Part shown: one piece after another, positions 1-8,341 of the stretch
How the letters are laid out: every line of letters starts with the position of its first letter
Position numbering within the stretch: the stretch's first letter is position 1
From: Streptomyces ferrugineus
GTDB taxonomy: Bacteria; Actinomycetota; Actinomycetes; Streptomycetales; Streptomycetaceae
Assembly (NCBI RefSeq): GCF_015160855.1
Contig: NZ_CP063373.1
Location: 1,178,001 to 1,242,000, forward strand
DNA: 64,000 bases
Reading direction: 5' to 3'
Made by a program: the position numbers and the translations under genes
Notes under the pieces: generated by a model
What the model saw: only the letters and a program-made list of their open reading frames with translations
The model's database searches: none
What the model was told of the DNA's origin: nothing

Positions 1-2
1 CG

Positions 3-50
3 GCACTGCTGGACCGGTTCACGGAGATCTGGAGGGGGAGCGCGGCATGA
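3..50 (+). CDS. C-terminal end of an unidentified upstream gene (partial)
   Basis: Only the last 15 codons and a TGA stop are inside the window, so function cannot be told. The reading frame runs open from the left edge and ends at a TGA that overlaps the ATG of the next gene in an ATGA arrangement, the usual sign of translational coupling in this genome. That overlap is the only support; the frame could be fortuitous because it is so short. Confidence 0.4.
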   Translation, partial: ALLDRFTEIWRGSAA

Positions 51-907
51 GCGCGGACAGGAACACGGGCGGGACGGACAGCCCCGCCGCGCGACTTCAG
101 GCGCTCTTCGAGGGGCACCGGCTGACGCCGACCCAGCGGCGTATCGCGCACAGCATGGTGCGCCGGGCCGCCGACGTGCCGTTCCTGTCCAGCGTCGAGC
201 TGGCCGAGCTGGCCGGGGTCAGCCAGCCGTCCGTGACCCGCTTCGCCGTCGCCCTCGGCTTCGACGGCTACCCGGCGCTGCGCAGGCACCTGCGCGAGGT
301 CGCGCCCGTCGAGCCCGCGGCGGACACCGGCTCGTACAACGAGTACCAGCAGGCCGTCGAGGCCGAGATCGAGAACCTGCGGCATCTGGCGGAGGTGCTG
401 GCCGACCCGCGCCCGGTGCAGAAGGCCGGCCGCCTGCTCGCGGCCTCCCGCCCGCTGCCCGTGCTCGGCCTGCGCGCGGCGGCCTCCCAGGCGTACGGCT
501 TCTCGTACTTCGCCGCCAAGGTCCACCCGGACGTACGGCTGCTGCACGAGGGCGGCACGATGATCCACGACCGTATCGACGCCGCCGTACGGGCCGGCGC
601 GACGACCCTGCTCTGCTTCGCGCTGCCCCGGCATCCGCGCGAGGTCGTGGACACCCTCTCCTACGCCAAGGAGTCCGGGCTGACCGTGGTGACCGTGGCC
701 GACTCCGCGTTCGCGCCGGTCGCCAAGGTCTCCGACCTGCTGCTGCCCGCCGCCGTCGGCACCGGCCTCGCCTTCGACACGGCCTGCGCGCCGATGCTGC
801 TGGGCCGGGTCCTGCTGGAGGCCATGTGCGACGACCTGCCGGACGCGCAGGCGCGGCTGGAGGAGTTCGACGCGCGGGCGGCGGCGCGGGGGCTGTTCGT
901 CGAGTGA
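47..907 (+). CDS. MurR/RpiR family transcriptional regulator
   Basis: A 286-residue regulator with the two-domain RpiR plan. Residues about 14-88 form the N-terminal helix-turn-helix (TPTQRRIA, then ELAGVSQPSVTRFAVALGF). Residues about 125-265 form a SIS sugar-phosphate isomerase-like domain that in this family binds a phosphosugar or similar effector. A purine-rich GGAGGGGGAG lies upstream of the ATG, which overlaps the preceding frame by four bases. Known members repress or activate sugar-catabolic genes; the effector cannot be read here. The hut operon lies 4.5 kb downstream beyond oppositely oriented genes, so a link to histidine use is possible but unsupported. Confidence 0.85.
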   Translation: MSADRNTGGTDSPAARLQALFEGHRLTPTQRRIAHSMVRRAADVPFLSSVELAELAGVSQPSVTRFAVALGFDGYPALRRHLREVAPVEPAADTGSYNEYQQAVEAEIENLRHLAEVLADPRPVQKAGRLLAASRPLPVLGLRAAASQAYGFSYFAAKVHPDVRLLHEGGTMIHDRIDAAVRAGATTLLCFALPRHPREVVDTLSYAKESGLTVVTVADSAFAPVAKVSDLLLPAAVGTGLAFDTACAPMLLGRVLLEAMCDDLPDAQARLEEFDARAAARGLFVE

Positions 908-1003
908 GTTTCTGAGGGCGAGCGGGTTCTTAAGACTCGTCTCACGTTCGGTGGCTAGCGTGCGCGCACAGCAACTGGACAGATCGCAGACGGGAGGCTG
1001 GAC

Positions 1004-1591
1004 GTGGCACGCGGTGGAGGACAGGGGCTGGCTCGGGTGGCCGTCGTCGTACGGGCCGGGGCGGCGCCGCTGTGGTGGCTCGGGGTGTTCGCGGCGGGCA
1101 TCGGTGCGCTGGCGCCGGGGCTGACCGGCCGCAGGATCGGCGTCCTGGCCGGCGCCGCGCTGTTCATCGTCGCCGCGGCCGTGGTCGCGTACCTCCGCCG
1201 CAGGCGGTACACCGCCCTGATCGGCTCGGCCGCCCGCGCCGGCAAGCACGATGTGCTCCAGGACCGTGCCGTCGCCGTCCGCAACTGGCGCCGGGGTCAC
1301 CGCTGGTGGCTGCTGCTGTCGTTCCTCGCCGCCCTGGGCAGCGCGTTCGCGGTGCCGGCGGCCGGCGGGATGCTGCTGGCCGGATGCGGGGCGGGGCTCG
1401 GGCTCAAGGCGGCGTGGCTCGGGCGGCGGGAGCGGGCCGACGGTGTCCTGCTGTGGGTGCGGGTCGACTGGCTCGACGGCCGGGGTGGCCGCCCGGCGGG
1501 CAAGGCCGTGAAGGCCTACCGCAGTACCGGCATCGCCGCGGGCGACGCGGCCCCGGGCGGGGCCCGCCGTCGCACCGCGGCGCTGGTGTAG
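1004..1591 (+). CDS. small integral membrane protein, unknown function
   Basis: A 195-residue protein that I do not recognise as a named family. It has about three or four hydrophobic segments: residues about 16-36, 40-58, and a long stretch at about 100-145, with Arg-rich loops ([14 protein letters not shown]) that suggest cytoplasmic sides. The GTG start is chosen because a good ribosome site (GGGAGG, six bases away) precedes it. It follows the RpiR regulator after 96 bases on the same strand and converges with the roadblock operon, ending nine bases from it. Hypothetical membrane protein is the safest call. Confidence 0.65.
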   Translation: MARGGGQGLARVAVVVRAGAAPLWWLGVFAAGIGALAPGLTGRRIGVLAGAALFIVAAAVVAYLRRRRYTALIGSAARAGKHDVLQDRAVAVRNWRRGHRWWLLLSFLAALGSAFAVPAAGGMLLAGCGAGLGLKAAWLGRRERADGVLLWVRVDWLDGRGGRPAGKAVKAYRSTGIAAGDAAPGGARRRTAALV

Positions 1592-1600
1592 CCGGGCGGG

Positions 1601-1975
1601 TCAGACCTCCAGCTCCTCCTCGATCTTCTTCAGCTGGTGCCTGGCCATGGCCAGGTTGGCGCGCTTGACGTCGAGCACCAGGTACAGGAAGAGCCCGTTT
1701 CCGCCGCGCCCGCTGATCAGCCGGATCAGGTGGTACTGGTCGGTGAGGGTGATCAGGATGTCCTCGATGCCGCCCTTGAGGCCGAGGTGCTCCATCGTGC
1801 GCATCTTGGCGCGGACGACGTCGGTGTTGCCGGCGGCGGCGACATTGAGGTCGAAGCCCTTGCTGCCGCCGAGCGTGCCCAGCGCCATGCCGCTGGTGTA
1901 GTCGACGAGCGCGACGCCGGTCGCGCCCTCGATCGAGGACAGGCATTCCTTCAGTGCGGTCTCGGTGTTGGCCAT
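1601..1975 (-). CDS. roadblock/LC7 domain protein
   Basis: A 124-residue single-domain roadblock/LC7 protein (starting MANTETALKECL). The fold regulates small Ras-like GTPases (MglB in Myxococcus, CvnB in Streptomyces conservons) as a homodimer. Family signs are the GATGVALVDYTSGMALG strand-turn near the N-terminus and the C-terminal LFLYLVLDVKRANLAMAR segment. The ATG at 1975 is preferred over one six codons upstream because that is where family similarity begins. It is the last gene of a four-gene minus-strand operon in which no GTPase or sensor kinase is found, unlike a normal conservon. Partner therefore unknown. Confidence 0.85.
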   Translation of the reverse strand: MANTETALKECLSSIEGATGVALVDYTSGMALGTLGGSKGFDLNVAAAGNTDVVRAKMRTMEHLGLKGGIEDILITLTDQYHLIRLISGRGGNGLFLYLVLDVKRANLAMARHQLKKIEEELEV

Positions 1976-1989
1976 GGTGGGTCTCCCTC

Positions 1990-2490
1990 TCAACTTTCGG
2001 TAGCGGTACGCGCGTTGGCCGTGGTGGTGCGTGCGGCGCGCGCGGTTCTGGTGCGGGTGGGCATGGGTCCGGCGGACTCCTTGGCCGGGCTCTTGGCCGG
2101 GCCGCGGCGCGCGGGCGTCGCTTTCGCGTCCACGAGCTCCCCGATGCGGGCACCGGCGCGACGGCCCTCCAGATGCAGCCGGCCGACGTTGACGCCGTCG
2201 GTGGCGAGCAGGGTCAGCACGGCGGTGCGGCCCGCGGCGTACGTGGCGACATAGCCGTCCGTCCCGCGCAGGAGCAGTTCGCGGAAGTCGCCCCGGCCGG
2301 TCGCGTCCGTCACCCGCACCGCGACGCCGAGCGCGGCGGCGGTCAGTGCGGCGAGGCCGTCCGGTTCGACGCCCGGGGTGTCGTGGGCGAGGACGAGGCC
2401 GTCCACGCCGGCCGCGAGCGCTCCGGTCAGCTGGGGCACACGGGCTCTGAGCCGGCGGAACTCGTCGAGTATCGGGGCCTCGGCCGCCAT
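1990..2490 (-). CDS. roadblock-like regulatory protein with basic tail
   Basis: About 166 residues starting at MAAEAPILDEFRRL; an in-frame ATG 33 codons upstream would give a low-complexity Arg-rich extension and is not preferred. Residues about 1-115 look like a divergent roadblock/LC7 domain (VDGLVLAHDT, then a TDATGRGDFRELL region and a VLTLLATDGVNVGRLHLEGRR strand-helix). The last 40 residues are rich in Ala, Thr, Arg and Lys and probably disordered. It lies between a DUF4388 gene and a canonical roadblock gene, 14 bases from the latter. By analogy it could heterodimerise with its roadblock neighbours; this is inference. Confidence 0.65.
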   Translation of the reverse strand: MAAEAPILDEFRRLRARVPQLTGALAAGVDGLVLAHDTPGVEPDGLAALTAAALGVAVRVTDATGRGDFRELLLRGTDGYVATYAAGRTAVLTLLATDGVNVGRLHLEGRRAGARIGELVDAKATPARRGPAKSPAKESAGPMPTRTRTARAARTTTANARTATES

Positions 2491-2569
2491 CAGGTCTCTC
2501 CTCTCGGCTCGGGACCGCTGCCGCGGGCGAGGCGCCCCGGTCGGCTCGCGGTCCTCGAAGGGTTTGCGG

Positions 2570-3361
2570 TCAAAGGGCCTCCAGCGCATCCCTGACCCTC
2601 TTCAGCAGCGCGACGTAGGGATCGGCGGCGGCGTCGGGCGGGGGAGCGGGGGCGGGCGGCGGCTGCGCGGACACGAGCCCCGCCGCGGCCAGCCGCCGCA
2701 GGTGCACCAGCGTGTGGAACGCCGGTCTGCCCAGCTCCCGCGCGATGTCCACGGCCCTGCGCACGCCGTCCACCTGGGCCAGCACGGCGGCCTGCCGGGA
2801 CGGGACCGCCGGCGCCGCCACCGGGTCGGCCCGGATCAGGGGCGCGCCGTCGGTCGCCGGGTCGGGCCAGATACGGCGCAGCAGCGCGCGGCGGCGCAGC
2901 GTCTCGCGCTCCAGCTCGGCCACCGGCACCGGATGCACCGCGGCCAGCCAGTGCGCGGCGCCGTAGCGGAAGCGGCCCGGCGTGCTGCTGGGCGCGAGGG
3001 CGAAGTACGCGGCGTCGTACACCGCGCCGACCTGCGCCAGCTCCAGCGCGCCCGGCGTGACGCCGTACCGCCGCAGCCGCCCCTCGTCGGCGCTGTCCTC
3101 GACGTCCCGCCAGGTCTCGGCGTCGAGGGCGCCATGGGCCGTCAGGAGCACGCCGAGGCCGGGTGCGAGCGGGCTCTCGGCGTGCACGATCCGGCCCTCG
3201 GCCAGATGGAGCGTGCCGTGCTCGCGGTCCAGGACCCCGGTGGCCCGCTCCTCGGCGAGCCGGGTCAGCATCGGGGAGACGCCGCCCCCGCAGCGCACCC
3301 GGGCCGCCGTGCGGTCCCGGACCGGCAGGCGCGGTGGCGGGGTGGTTCCGACCGCGGTCAT
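2570..3361 (-). CDS. DUF4388 (PATAN-like) and winged-helix-like protein
   Basis: A 263-residue protein starting at MTAVGTTPPP; its ATG overlaps the stop of the upstream roadblock gene by four bases, indicating translational coupling. Residues about 30-75 match the DUF4388/PATAN pattern (LTRLAEERATGVLD, then HLAEGRIVHAESP). A C-terminal stretch at about 195-235 (VRRAVDIARELGRPAFHTLVHLRRL) looks like a winged helix, and the tail is Pro/Ala-rich. DUF4388 proteins in other bacteria accompany MglA/MglB polarity modules and response regulators. Here it is probably the adaptor or output component of the roadblock operon; no catalytic motif is visible. Confidence 0.65.
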   Translation of the reverse strand: MTAVGTTPPPRLPVRDRTAARVRCGGGVSPMLTRLAEERATGVLDREHGTLHLAEGRIVHAESPLAPGLGVLLTAHGALDAETWRDVEDSADEGRLRRYGVTPGALELAQVGAVYDAAYFALAPSSTPGRFRYGAAHWLAAVHPVPVAELERETLRRRALLRRIWPDPATDGAPLIRADPVAAPAVPSRQAAVLAQVDGVRRAVDIARELGRPAFHTLVHLRRLAAAGLVSAQPPPAPAPPPDAAADPYVALLKRVRDALEAL

Positions 3362-3750
3362 CCCAGCACCAGCCGTTCGGCCATCTCGCCGAGCCGGATG
3401 CGGGCCAGCGCGAGATTGCCGTCCGCGCGGGCCAGCCACAGATACAGGAACACGCTGCTGTCGAACGACGTCGGCACGAACCGCAGCACGTGGTAGCTGT
3501 CCCGGTTGCTGAGGATCACGTCCTCGACGGGCGGATCCGGGACGTCGGCGCCGTCCCCCGGCCCGAACGCCTGCTGCTCGGCGGCCAGCCGCGCCAGCTC
3601 CGCCGCCTCGGCCGCCGCCGTCTCGTGGTCGCCGCCCGGAGGATCGCCCACGGTGCCCAGGGCCAGTCCGCTCGTCCAGTCGACCAGTGCGGCGCCACGC
3701 GCACCTGGCAGCCGCATCGTCTCCAGCAGGCACTCGTCGATTCCGGGCAC
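3358..3750 (-). CDS. roadblock/LC7 domain protein, first gene of the operon
   Basis: A 130-residue roadblock/LC7 protein. The GTG at 3750 (VPGIDECLLETM) is chosen because a GGAGGGGAG ribosome site sits seven bases upstream; an ATG further upstream would add a non-family extension. The diagnostic ARGAALVDWTSGLALGTVG motif is present, followed by an insertion of about 20 Ala/Glu residues not found in the paralogue at 1601-1975, and VFLYLWLARADGNLALAR near the C-terminus. Its stop overlaps the DUF4388 start. Two canonical and one divergent roadblock proteins in one operon suggest hetero-oligomers. Confidence 0.85.
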   Translation of the reverse strand: MPGIDECLLETMRLPGARGAALVDWTSGLALGTVGDPPGGDHETAAAEAAELARLAAEQQAFGPGDGADVPDPPVEDVILSNRDSYHVLRFVPTSFDSSVFLYLWLARADGNLALARIRLGEMAERLVLG

Positions 3751-3867
3751 CGTCGCTCCCCTCCCGCCCTCGGGGTCCGGCTGAGTGACGGCCAAGCTAC
3801 GCAACGTGTGTGCGGCGAGTGAGCGTTCGGGCATTTTCCAGTGGAACATGCCCCGAGGGGCTAGGGT

Positions 3868-3881
3868 GGGTCAACTGACCC
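3868..3881. promoter_or_regulatory. 14 bp palindrome upstream of the roadblock operon
   Basis: GGGTCA-AC-TGACCC, a perfect six-base inverted repeat in the 183-base gap between the DAP-decarboxylase-like gene and the roadblock operon, about 120 bases upstream of the first roadblock start. It could be an operator for that operon; no regulator is assigned. Confidence 0.3.
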
Positions 3882-3933
3882 CGTTTTCACGTGACTTGAT
3901 CTCGTATGGTGTACGGCTCCGGATCGGCGTACG

Positions 3934-5334
3934 TCAACGCCGCCTCGGCGCGGGCAGGGTGGTGAGCGAGCCCGCGTGCGCCCCTCCCGATTCGGCCACG
4001 ATCTCGTCCAGCGACTGCGGCTCGCGCACCGTCGCGAAGGCGATGCCCCCGGCGTCGTCCGGCGCGAAGCCGTACACACCGGGCCGGGCGAGGGAGTTGT
4101 ACGCGTAGTGGTGCGCGAAGTAGTACGCCCCCGTGTCCAGCGCCGCCGCGTAGTCGCCCTGCGCCAGCAGCGGCAGCGCGCTCCCCTCGGCCAGCAGATC
4201 ACCCGAGAAGCAGGCCGGCCCGGCCACGTCCTGCACCACCGCCGGGCCCTCCTTCGGGCGCCCCTTGCCGTCGTAGGCGGCGATCCTCAGCGGCCAGCTC
4301 CCCGGCGCGTACACCGTCCGGGTCGCCACCTGCACACCCGCGTGCGTGACCGCCACCGGCCGGCCGCCGGCGCTCTTGGCGTACTCGACCCGCGCCACGA
4401 CCGTCCCGTGCTTGGCGAGCAGCGAGCGCCCGAACTCCGTGACCAGCCCGTAGCGCCCGTCGAACAGCCCCGGCACCGCCTCGCCCAGCAGCCGCGCGTA
4501 CTGCGCGTAGGTCGGCGTGGTCGCGTCCGACGCGAAGTTCACCGGCAGTCCACCGCCGATGTCGAGCGTGTCGATCTGCCGCCGCCCGATCCGCCGGTTG
4601 ATCTCCTCGGCCAGCGCGAACGCCTGCGCGACCCCTTGTGCCATCAGCGACAGCGGGATGCCCTGAGAGCCGGTGTGCGCATGCAGCCGGGTCAGCCACG
4701 GACGGTCCTGATACGCCCGTACGACCCACTCCCGCGCCCCCTCGTCGCGCAGCGCCACCCCGAACTTCGAGGTCGCCGTGGCCGTGGACGTCGCCTCGAT
4801 CGAACCCCCGCCGACCTGCGGATTCACCCGTATCCCGAGCGGTGAGCGACTCGCGGCCGACCTCATGAGAGCGTCGATGCGGTCCAGCTCCTGCGGGTTG
4901 TCCGCGTTGACCGCGACACCCAGCGCCAGCGCCTCGCGCAGCTCGGCCGGCGTCTTCGCGGGCGAGTCCAGGACCGTCCGCTCCGGGCGCAGCCCCGCCG
5001 CCCGCGCCAGCGCCAGCTCCCCCGGGCTCGCCACCTCCGCGCCGATGCCCTCGTCGCGCAGCAGCCGCAGCACCGGCACCAGCGGGGTCGCCTTCACCGC
5101 GAAGGCGTGCAGCACCGGTGTGCCCGGCGCCACCAGCGCGTCGAACGCCGCCCGCAGCGCCGCCGCGGACTCCCGGATGCCGGTGACGTCCAGCAGCCCG
5201 ACGATGGGTGAGTCCGGCCCGAGCAGCCCCTGCTCCACGGCCGCCCGCACCGCCTCGTCGCGCCGGGCCACCCGGCCGGCGTCGTACTCCGGTATTCCCA
5301 CAACATCCCCCGTCATGCCGTCGTCCGAGCTCAT
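3934..5334 (-). CDS. PLP-dependent decarboxylase, diaminopimelate decarboxylase family
   Basis: About 466 residues, fold-type III PLP enzyme of the LysA/ornithine-arginine decarboxylase superfamily. The Schiff-base lysine is K81 in HAFAVKATPL, counted from MSSDDG. Other family signs are HTGSQG, the glycine-rich phosphate loop DIGGGLPVNF, and the C-terminal GAYYFAHHYAYNS and PGVYGF segments. It is longer than a typical LysA by about 40 residues and lies outside a lysine or threonine gene context, so it may be a paralogue with another amino-acid substrate. It is divergent from hutU with 128 bases between, so the two promoters share a control region. Another start at MTGDVV, six codons in, is possible. 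Confidence 0.8.
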   Translation of the reverse strand: MSSDDGMTGDVVGIPEYDAGRVARRDEAVRAAVEQGLLGPDSPIVGLLDVTGIRESAAALRAAFDALVAPGTPVLHAFAVKATPLVPVLRLLRDEGIGAEVASPGELALARAAGLRPERTVLDSPAKTPAELREALALGVAVNADNPQELDRIDALMRSAASRSPLGIRVNPQVGGGSIEATSTATATSKFGVALRDEGAREWVVRAYQDRPWLTRLHAHTGSQGIPLSLMAQGVAQAFALAEEINRRIGRRQIDTLDIGGGLPVNFASDATTPTYAQYARLLGEAVPGLFDGRYGLVTEFGRSLLAKHGTVVARVEYAKSAGGRPVAVTHAGVQVATRTVYAPGSWPLRIAAYDGKGRPKEGPAVVQDVAGPACFSGDLLAEGSALPLLAQGDYAAALDTGAYYFAHHYAYNSLARPGVYGFAPDDAGGIAFATVREPQSLDEIVAESGGAHAGSLTTLPAPRRR

Positions 5335-5382
5335 GCATCCAGCCAAACACCCGGAACGCGACCGTGCTGGCGCACCGATGTA

Positions 5383-5411
5383 TTGACTAGCTCTATTCAG
5401 AGCGCCAGGAT
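5383..5411 (+). promoter_or_regulatory. candidate hutU promoter with internal palindrome
   Basis: TTGACT (5383-5388), 17 bases, CAGGAT (5406-5411) fits a vegetative sigma-70-type promoter for the hut operon, 52 bases before the hutU ATG. The spacer holds GCTCT-ATTC-AGAGC (5390-5403), an inverted repeat placed so that a bound repressor would block RNA polymerase. Inferred from sequence only; the regulator is unknown. Confidence 0.5.
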
Positions 5412-5462
5412 GTGAATATCCACCTCAACAGTCCGCAGTCACCGTCCGCTGGGAGGCAGACC

Positions 5463-7127
5463 ATGTCAGGACCCCGCCCCGTACGAGCACCGCGCGGTAC
5501 GGAACCGAGCGCCCTGGGATGGCAGCAGGAAGCCGCCCTGCGGATGCTCCAGAACAACCTCGACCCCGAGGTCGCCGAGCACCCCGACAAGCTCGTCGTC
5601 TACGGCGGCACCGGCAAGGCGGCCCGCGACTGGCGCTCCTTCGACGCGATGGTGCGCACCCTGAGGACCCTGAAGCAGGACGAGACGATGCTCGTCCAGT
5701 CCGGCCGCCCCGTCGGCGTCATGCAGACCCACGAGTGGGCCCCGCGCGTCCTGATCGCCAACTCCAACCTGGTCGGCGACTGGGCCAACTGGGAGGAGTT
5801 CCGCCGACTGGAACAGCTGGGCCTGACCATGTACGGCCAGATGACGGCCGGCTCCTGGATCTACATCGGCACCCAGGGCATCCTCCAGGGCACCTACGAG
5901 ACCTTCGCCGCCGTCGCCGCCAAGAAGTTCGGCGGCACCCTCGCCGGGACGATCACCCTCACCGCCGGCCTCGGCGGCATGGGCGGCGCCCAGCCGCTCG
6001 CCGTGACCATGAACGACGGCGTCGCCATCTGCGTCGACTGCGACCCGCGCGCCATCGAGCGGCGCATCGAGCACCGCTACCTGGACGTGAAGGCCGACTC
6101 CCTCGACCACGCCCTCCAACTGGCCACCGAGGCCCGCGACGCCCGCCGCCCGCTGTCCATCGGCGTCCTCGGCAACGCGGCCGAACTGGTGCCGCAGCTC
6201 CTCGCCATGGGCGCACCCATCGACATCGTGACCGACCAGACCTCGGCCCACGACCCGCTGGCCTACCTCCCGCTGGGCGTCGACTTCGACGAGATGGCCT
6301 CCTACGCCGCCAAGGACCCGGCGGGCTTCACGAGCCGGGCACGCGAGTCGATGGCGCGGCACGTCGAAGCCATGGTCGGCTTCATGGACGCCGGCGCCGA
6401 GGTCTTCGACTACGGCAACTCGATCCGCGGCGAGGCCCGACTCGCCGGCTACGACCGGGCCTTCGCCTTCCCCGGCTTCGTCCCCGCCTACATCCGCCCC
6501 CTCTTCTGCGAGGGCAAGGGCCCCTTCCGCTGGGCGGCCCTCTCGGGCGACCCGGCCGACATCGCCAGGACCGACAAGGCGATCCTGGAGCTGTTCCCGG
6601 AGAACGAGTCCCTCGCCCGCTGGATCAGGATGGCCGGCGAGCGGGTCCACTTCCAGGGCCTGCCCGCACGCATCTGCTGGCTCGGCTACGGCGAGCGGGA
6701 CAAGGCGGGCGAGCGCTTCAACGACATGGTCGCCAGCGGCGAGCTGACCGCGCCCCTGGCGATCGGCCGCGACCACCTCGACTGCGGGTCCGTCGCCTCG
6801 CCGTACCGCGAGACCGAGGCCATGCTCGACGGCTCCGACGCGATCGCCGACTGGCCGCTGCTGAACGCCATGGTCAATGTGGCCTCCGGGGCGTCCTGGG
6901 TGTCCATCCACCACGGCGGCGGGGTCGGCATGGGCCGGTCCCTCCACGCCGGCCAGGTGACGGTGGCCGACGGCACGAAGCTGGGCGGCGAGAAGATCCG
7001 CCGGGTGCTGACGAACGACCCGGGCATGGGCGTCATCCGGCACGTGGACGCGGGGTACGACATCGCGGAGTCGGTCGCCGACGAGCGCGGTGTGCGGGTC
7101 CCGATGCGTGAAGGTGACGACGCGTGA
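5463..7127 (+). CDS. hutU: urocanate hydratase
   Basis: A 554-residue urocanase, the usual family length, converting urocanate to 4-imidazolone-5-propionate with tightly bound NAD, the second step of histidine breakdown. The NAD-binding signature [10 protein letters not shown] lies about one third of the way in, and the C-terminal third carries the conserved [13 protein letters not shown] and [11 protein letters not shown] segments. The ATG at 5463 is preceded by GGGAGG at about eight bases; an in-frame ATG 17 codons earlier lacks that support. It is the first gene of the hut operon; its stop overlaps the next start by four bases. The histidine ammonia-lyase gene hutH is not in this window. 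Confidence 0.97.
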   Translation: MSGPRPVRAPRGTEPSALGWQQEAALRMLQNNLDPEVAEHPDKLVVYGGTGKAARDWRSFDAMVRTLRTLKQDETMLVQSGRPVGVMQTHEWAPRVLIANSNLVGDWANWEEFRRLEQLGLTMYGQMTAGSWIYIGTQGILQGTYETFAAVAAKKFGGTLAGTITLTAGLGGMGGAQPLAVTMNDGVAICVDCDPRAIERRIEHRYLDVKADSLDHALQLATEARDARRPLSIGVLGNAAELVPQLLAMGAPIDIVTDQTSAHDPLAYLPLGVDFDEMASYAAKDPAGFTSRARESMARHVEAMVGFMDAGAEVFDYGNSIRGEARLAGYDRAFAFPGFVPAYIRPLFCEGKGPFRWAALSGDPADIARTDKAILELFPENESLARWIRMAGERVHFQGLPARICWLGYGERDKAGERFNDMVASGELTAPLAIGRDHLDCGSVASPYRETEAMLDGSDAIADWPLLNAMVNVASGASWVSIHHGGGVGMGRSLHAGQVTVADGTKLGGEKIRRVLTNDPGMGVIRHVDAGYDIAESVADERGVRVPMREGDDA

Positions 7128-8341
7128 CCTTCCACAGCATGTGGGCGGAGCTGCTGCCGATCGGCCGCAGCTCCGCCTCCGGCGGCTACCGTCGCTACGC
7201 CTGGACCGGCGCCGACCTCGACTGCCGGGCCTGGTTCAAGCAGCAGGCGGAGTCCCGCGGGCTGACCTACGAGGTCGACCGGAACGGGAACCAGTGGGCC
7301 TGGCTCGGCGACCCCGCCGCCGGGGACGCCGTCGTCACCGGGTCGCATCTCGACTCCGTGCCGGACGGAGGGGCCTTCGACGGGCCCTTGGGCGTCGTGT
7401 CCTCCTTCGCGGCCCTCGACGAACTGCGCGGCAGGGGCGTGGACCTCGCCAAGCCCCTCGCCATCGTCAACTTCGGCGACGAGGAGGGCGCCCGCTTCGG
7501 GCTCGCCTGTGTCGGCTCCCGGCTCACCGCCGGGCAGCTCACCGTCGACGACGCCCACCGGCTGACCGACGGCGACGGCGTCAGCCTGCCCCACGCCATG
7601 GAGGCCGCCGGCTACGACCCCGGCTCCATCGGCCCCGACCCCGAGCGGCTCGGCCGCATCGGCGCCTTCGTCGAACTGCATGTCGAGCAGGGGCGGGCGC
7701 TGGACCTGTCCGGCGACCGGGTCGGCATCGCCAGCGCCATCTGGCCGCACGGCCGGTGGCGGTTCGACTTCCGGGGCGAGGCCAACCACGCGGGGACCAC
7801 CCGGCTCGTGGACCGGCGCGACCCCATGCTGACGTACGCCGAGACCGTGCTCGCCGCCCGCCGGGAGGCCGAACTCGCCGGTGCCGTCGCCACCTTCGGC
7901 AAGATCGCCGTCGAGCCCAACGGCGTCAACGCCATCCCCTCCCTGGTGCGCGGCTGGCTCGACTCCCGTGCCGAGGACCAGTCGAGCCTCGACGCCGTCG
8001 TCGGCGGCATCGAGAAGGCGGCCCGGCAGTACGCGGAGGCGCACGGCATCGACCTCGACGTCGTCCGGGAGTCCTTCACGCCCGTGGTCGAGTTCGACCA
8101 CGCCCTGCGCGACGAACTGGCCCGCATCCTGGTCAAGGACACCGACATCACCGTGCCCGTCCTGGGTACCGGTGCCGGACACGACGCCGGAATCCTCTCC
8201 GGCACGATTCCGACCGCCATGCTGTTCGTACGCAACCCCACGGGCGTCTCGCACTCCCCGGCCGAGTTCGCCGCCGAGGACGACTGCGTGGCCGGAGTCA
8301 TCGCCCTCGCCGACGTACTGGAAGGACTGGCCTGCACGTGA
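7124..8341 (+). CDS. M20-family Zn amidohydrolase (allantoate/carbamoyl-amino-acid hydrolase type)
   Basis: A 405-residue metal-dependent amidohydrolase of the M20 hydantoinase/carbamoylase group, usually annotated allantoate amidohydrolase. Metal ligand motifs are visible: [32 protein letters not shown], and [10 protein letters not shown] near the C-terminus. It lies inside the hut operon between hutU and hutF with four-base overlaps at both ends. HutF makes N-formylglutamate, and no HutG-type deformylase is present in the window, so the likely job is hydrolysis of N-formyl-L-glutamate to glutamate and formate. The family is sequence-supported; the substrate is inferred from context. Confidence 0.85.
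   Translation: MTFHSMWAELLPIGRSSASGGYRRYAWTGADLDCRAWFKQQAESRGLTYEVDRNGNQWAWLGDPAAGDAVVTGSHLDSVPDGGAFDGPLGVVSSFAALDELRGRGVDLAKPLAIVNFGDEEGARFGLACVGSRLTAGQLTVDDAHRLTDGDGVSLPHAMEAAGYDPGSIGPDPERLGRIGAFVELHVEQGRALDLSGDRVGIASAIWPHGRWRFDFRGEANHAGTTRLVDRRDPMLTYAETVLAARREAELAGAVATFGKIAVEPNGVNAIPSLVRGWLDSRAEDQSSLDAVVGGIEKAARQYAEAHGIDLDVVRESFTPVVEFDHALRDELARILVKDTDITVPVLGTGAGHDAGILSGTIPTAMLFVRNPTGVSHSPAEFAAEDDCVAGVIALADVLEGLACT

Noticed and set aside
1601..3750. Conservon (cvnABCD) label
   Set aside because: No sensor kinase, DUF742 protein or GTPase is present; only the roadblock component is shared.
7090..8337. N-terminal extension of HutF
   Set aside because: The upstream part of this frame is Arg/Pro-rich shadow sequence overlapping the M20 gene; HutF similarity starts at the GTG at 8338.
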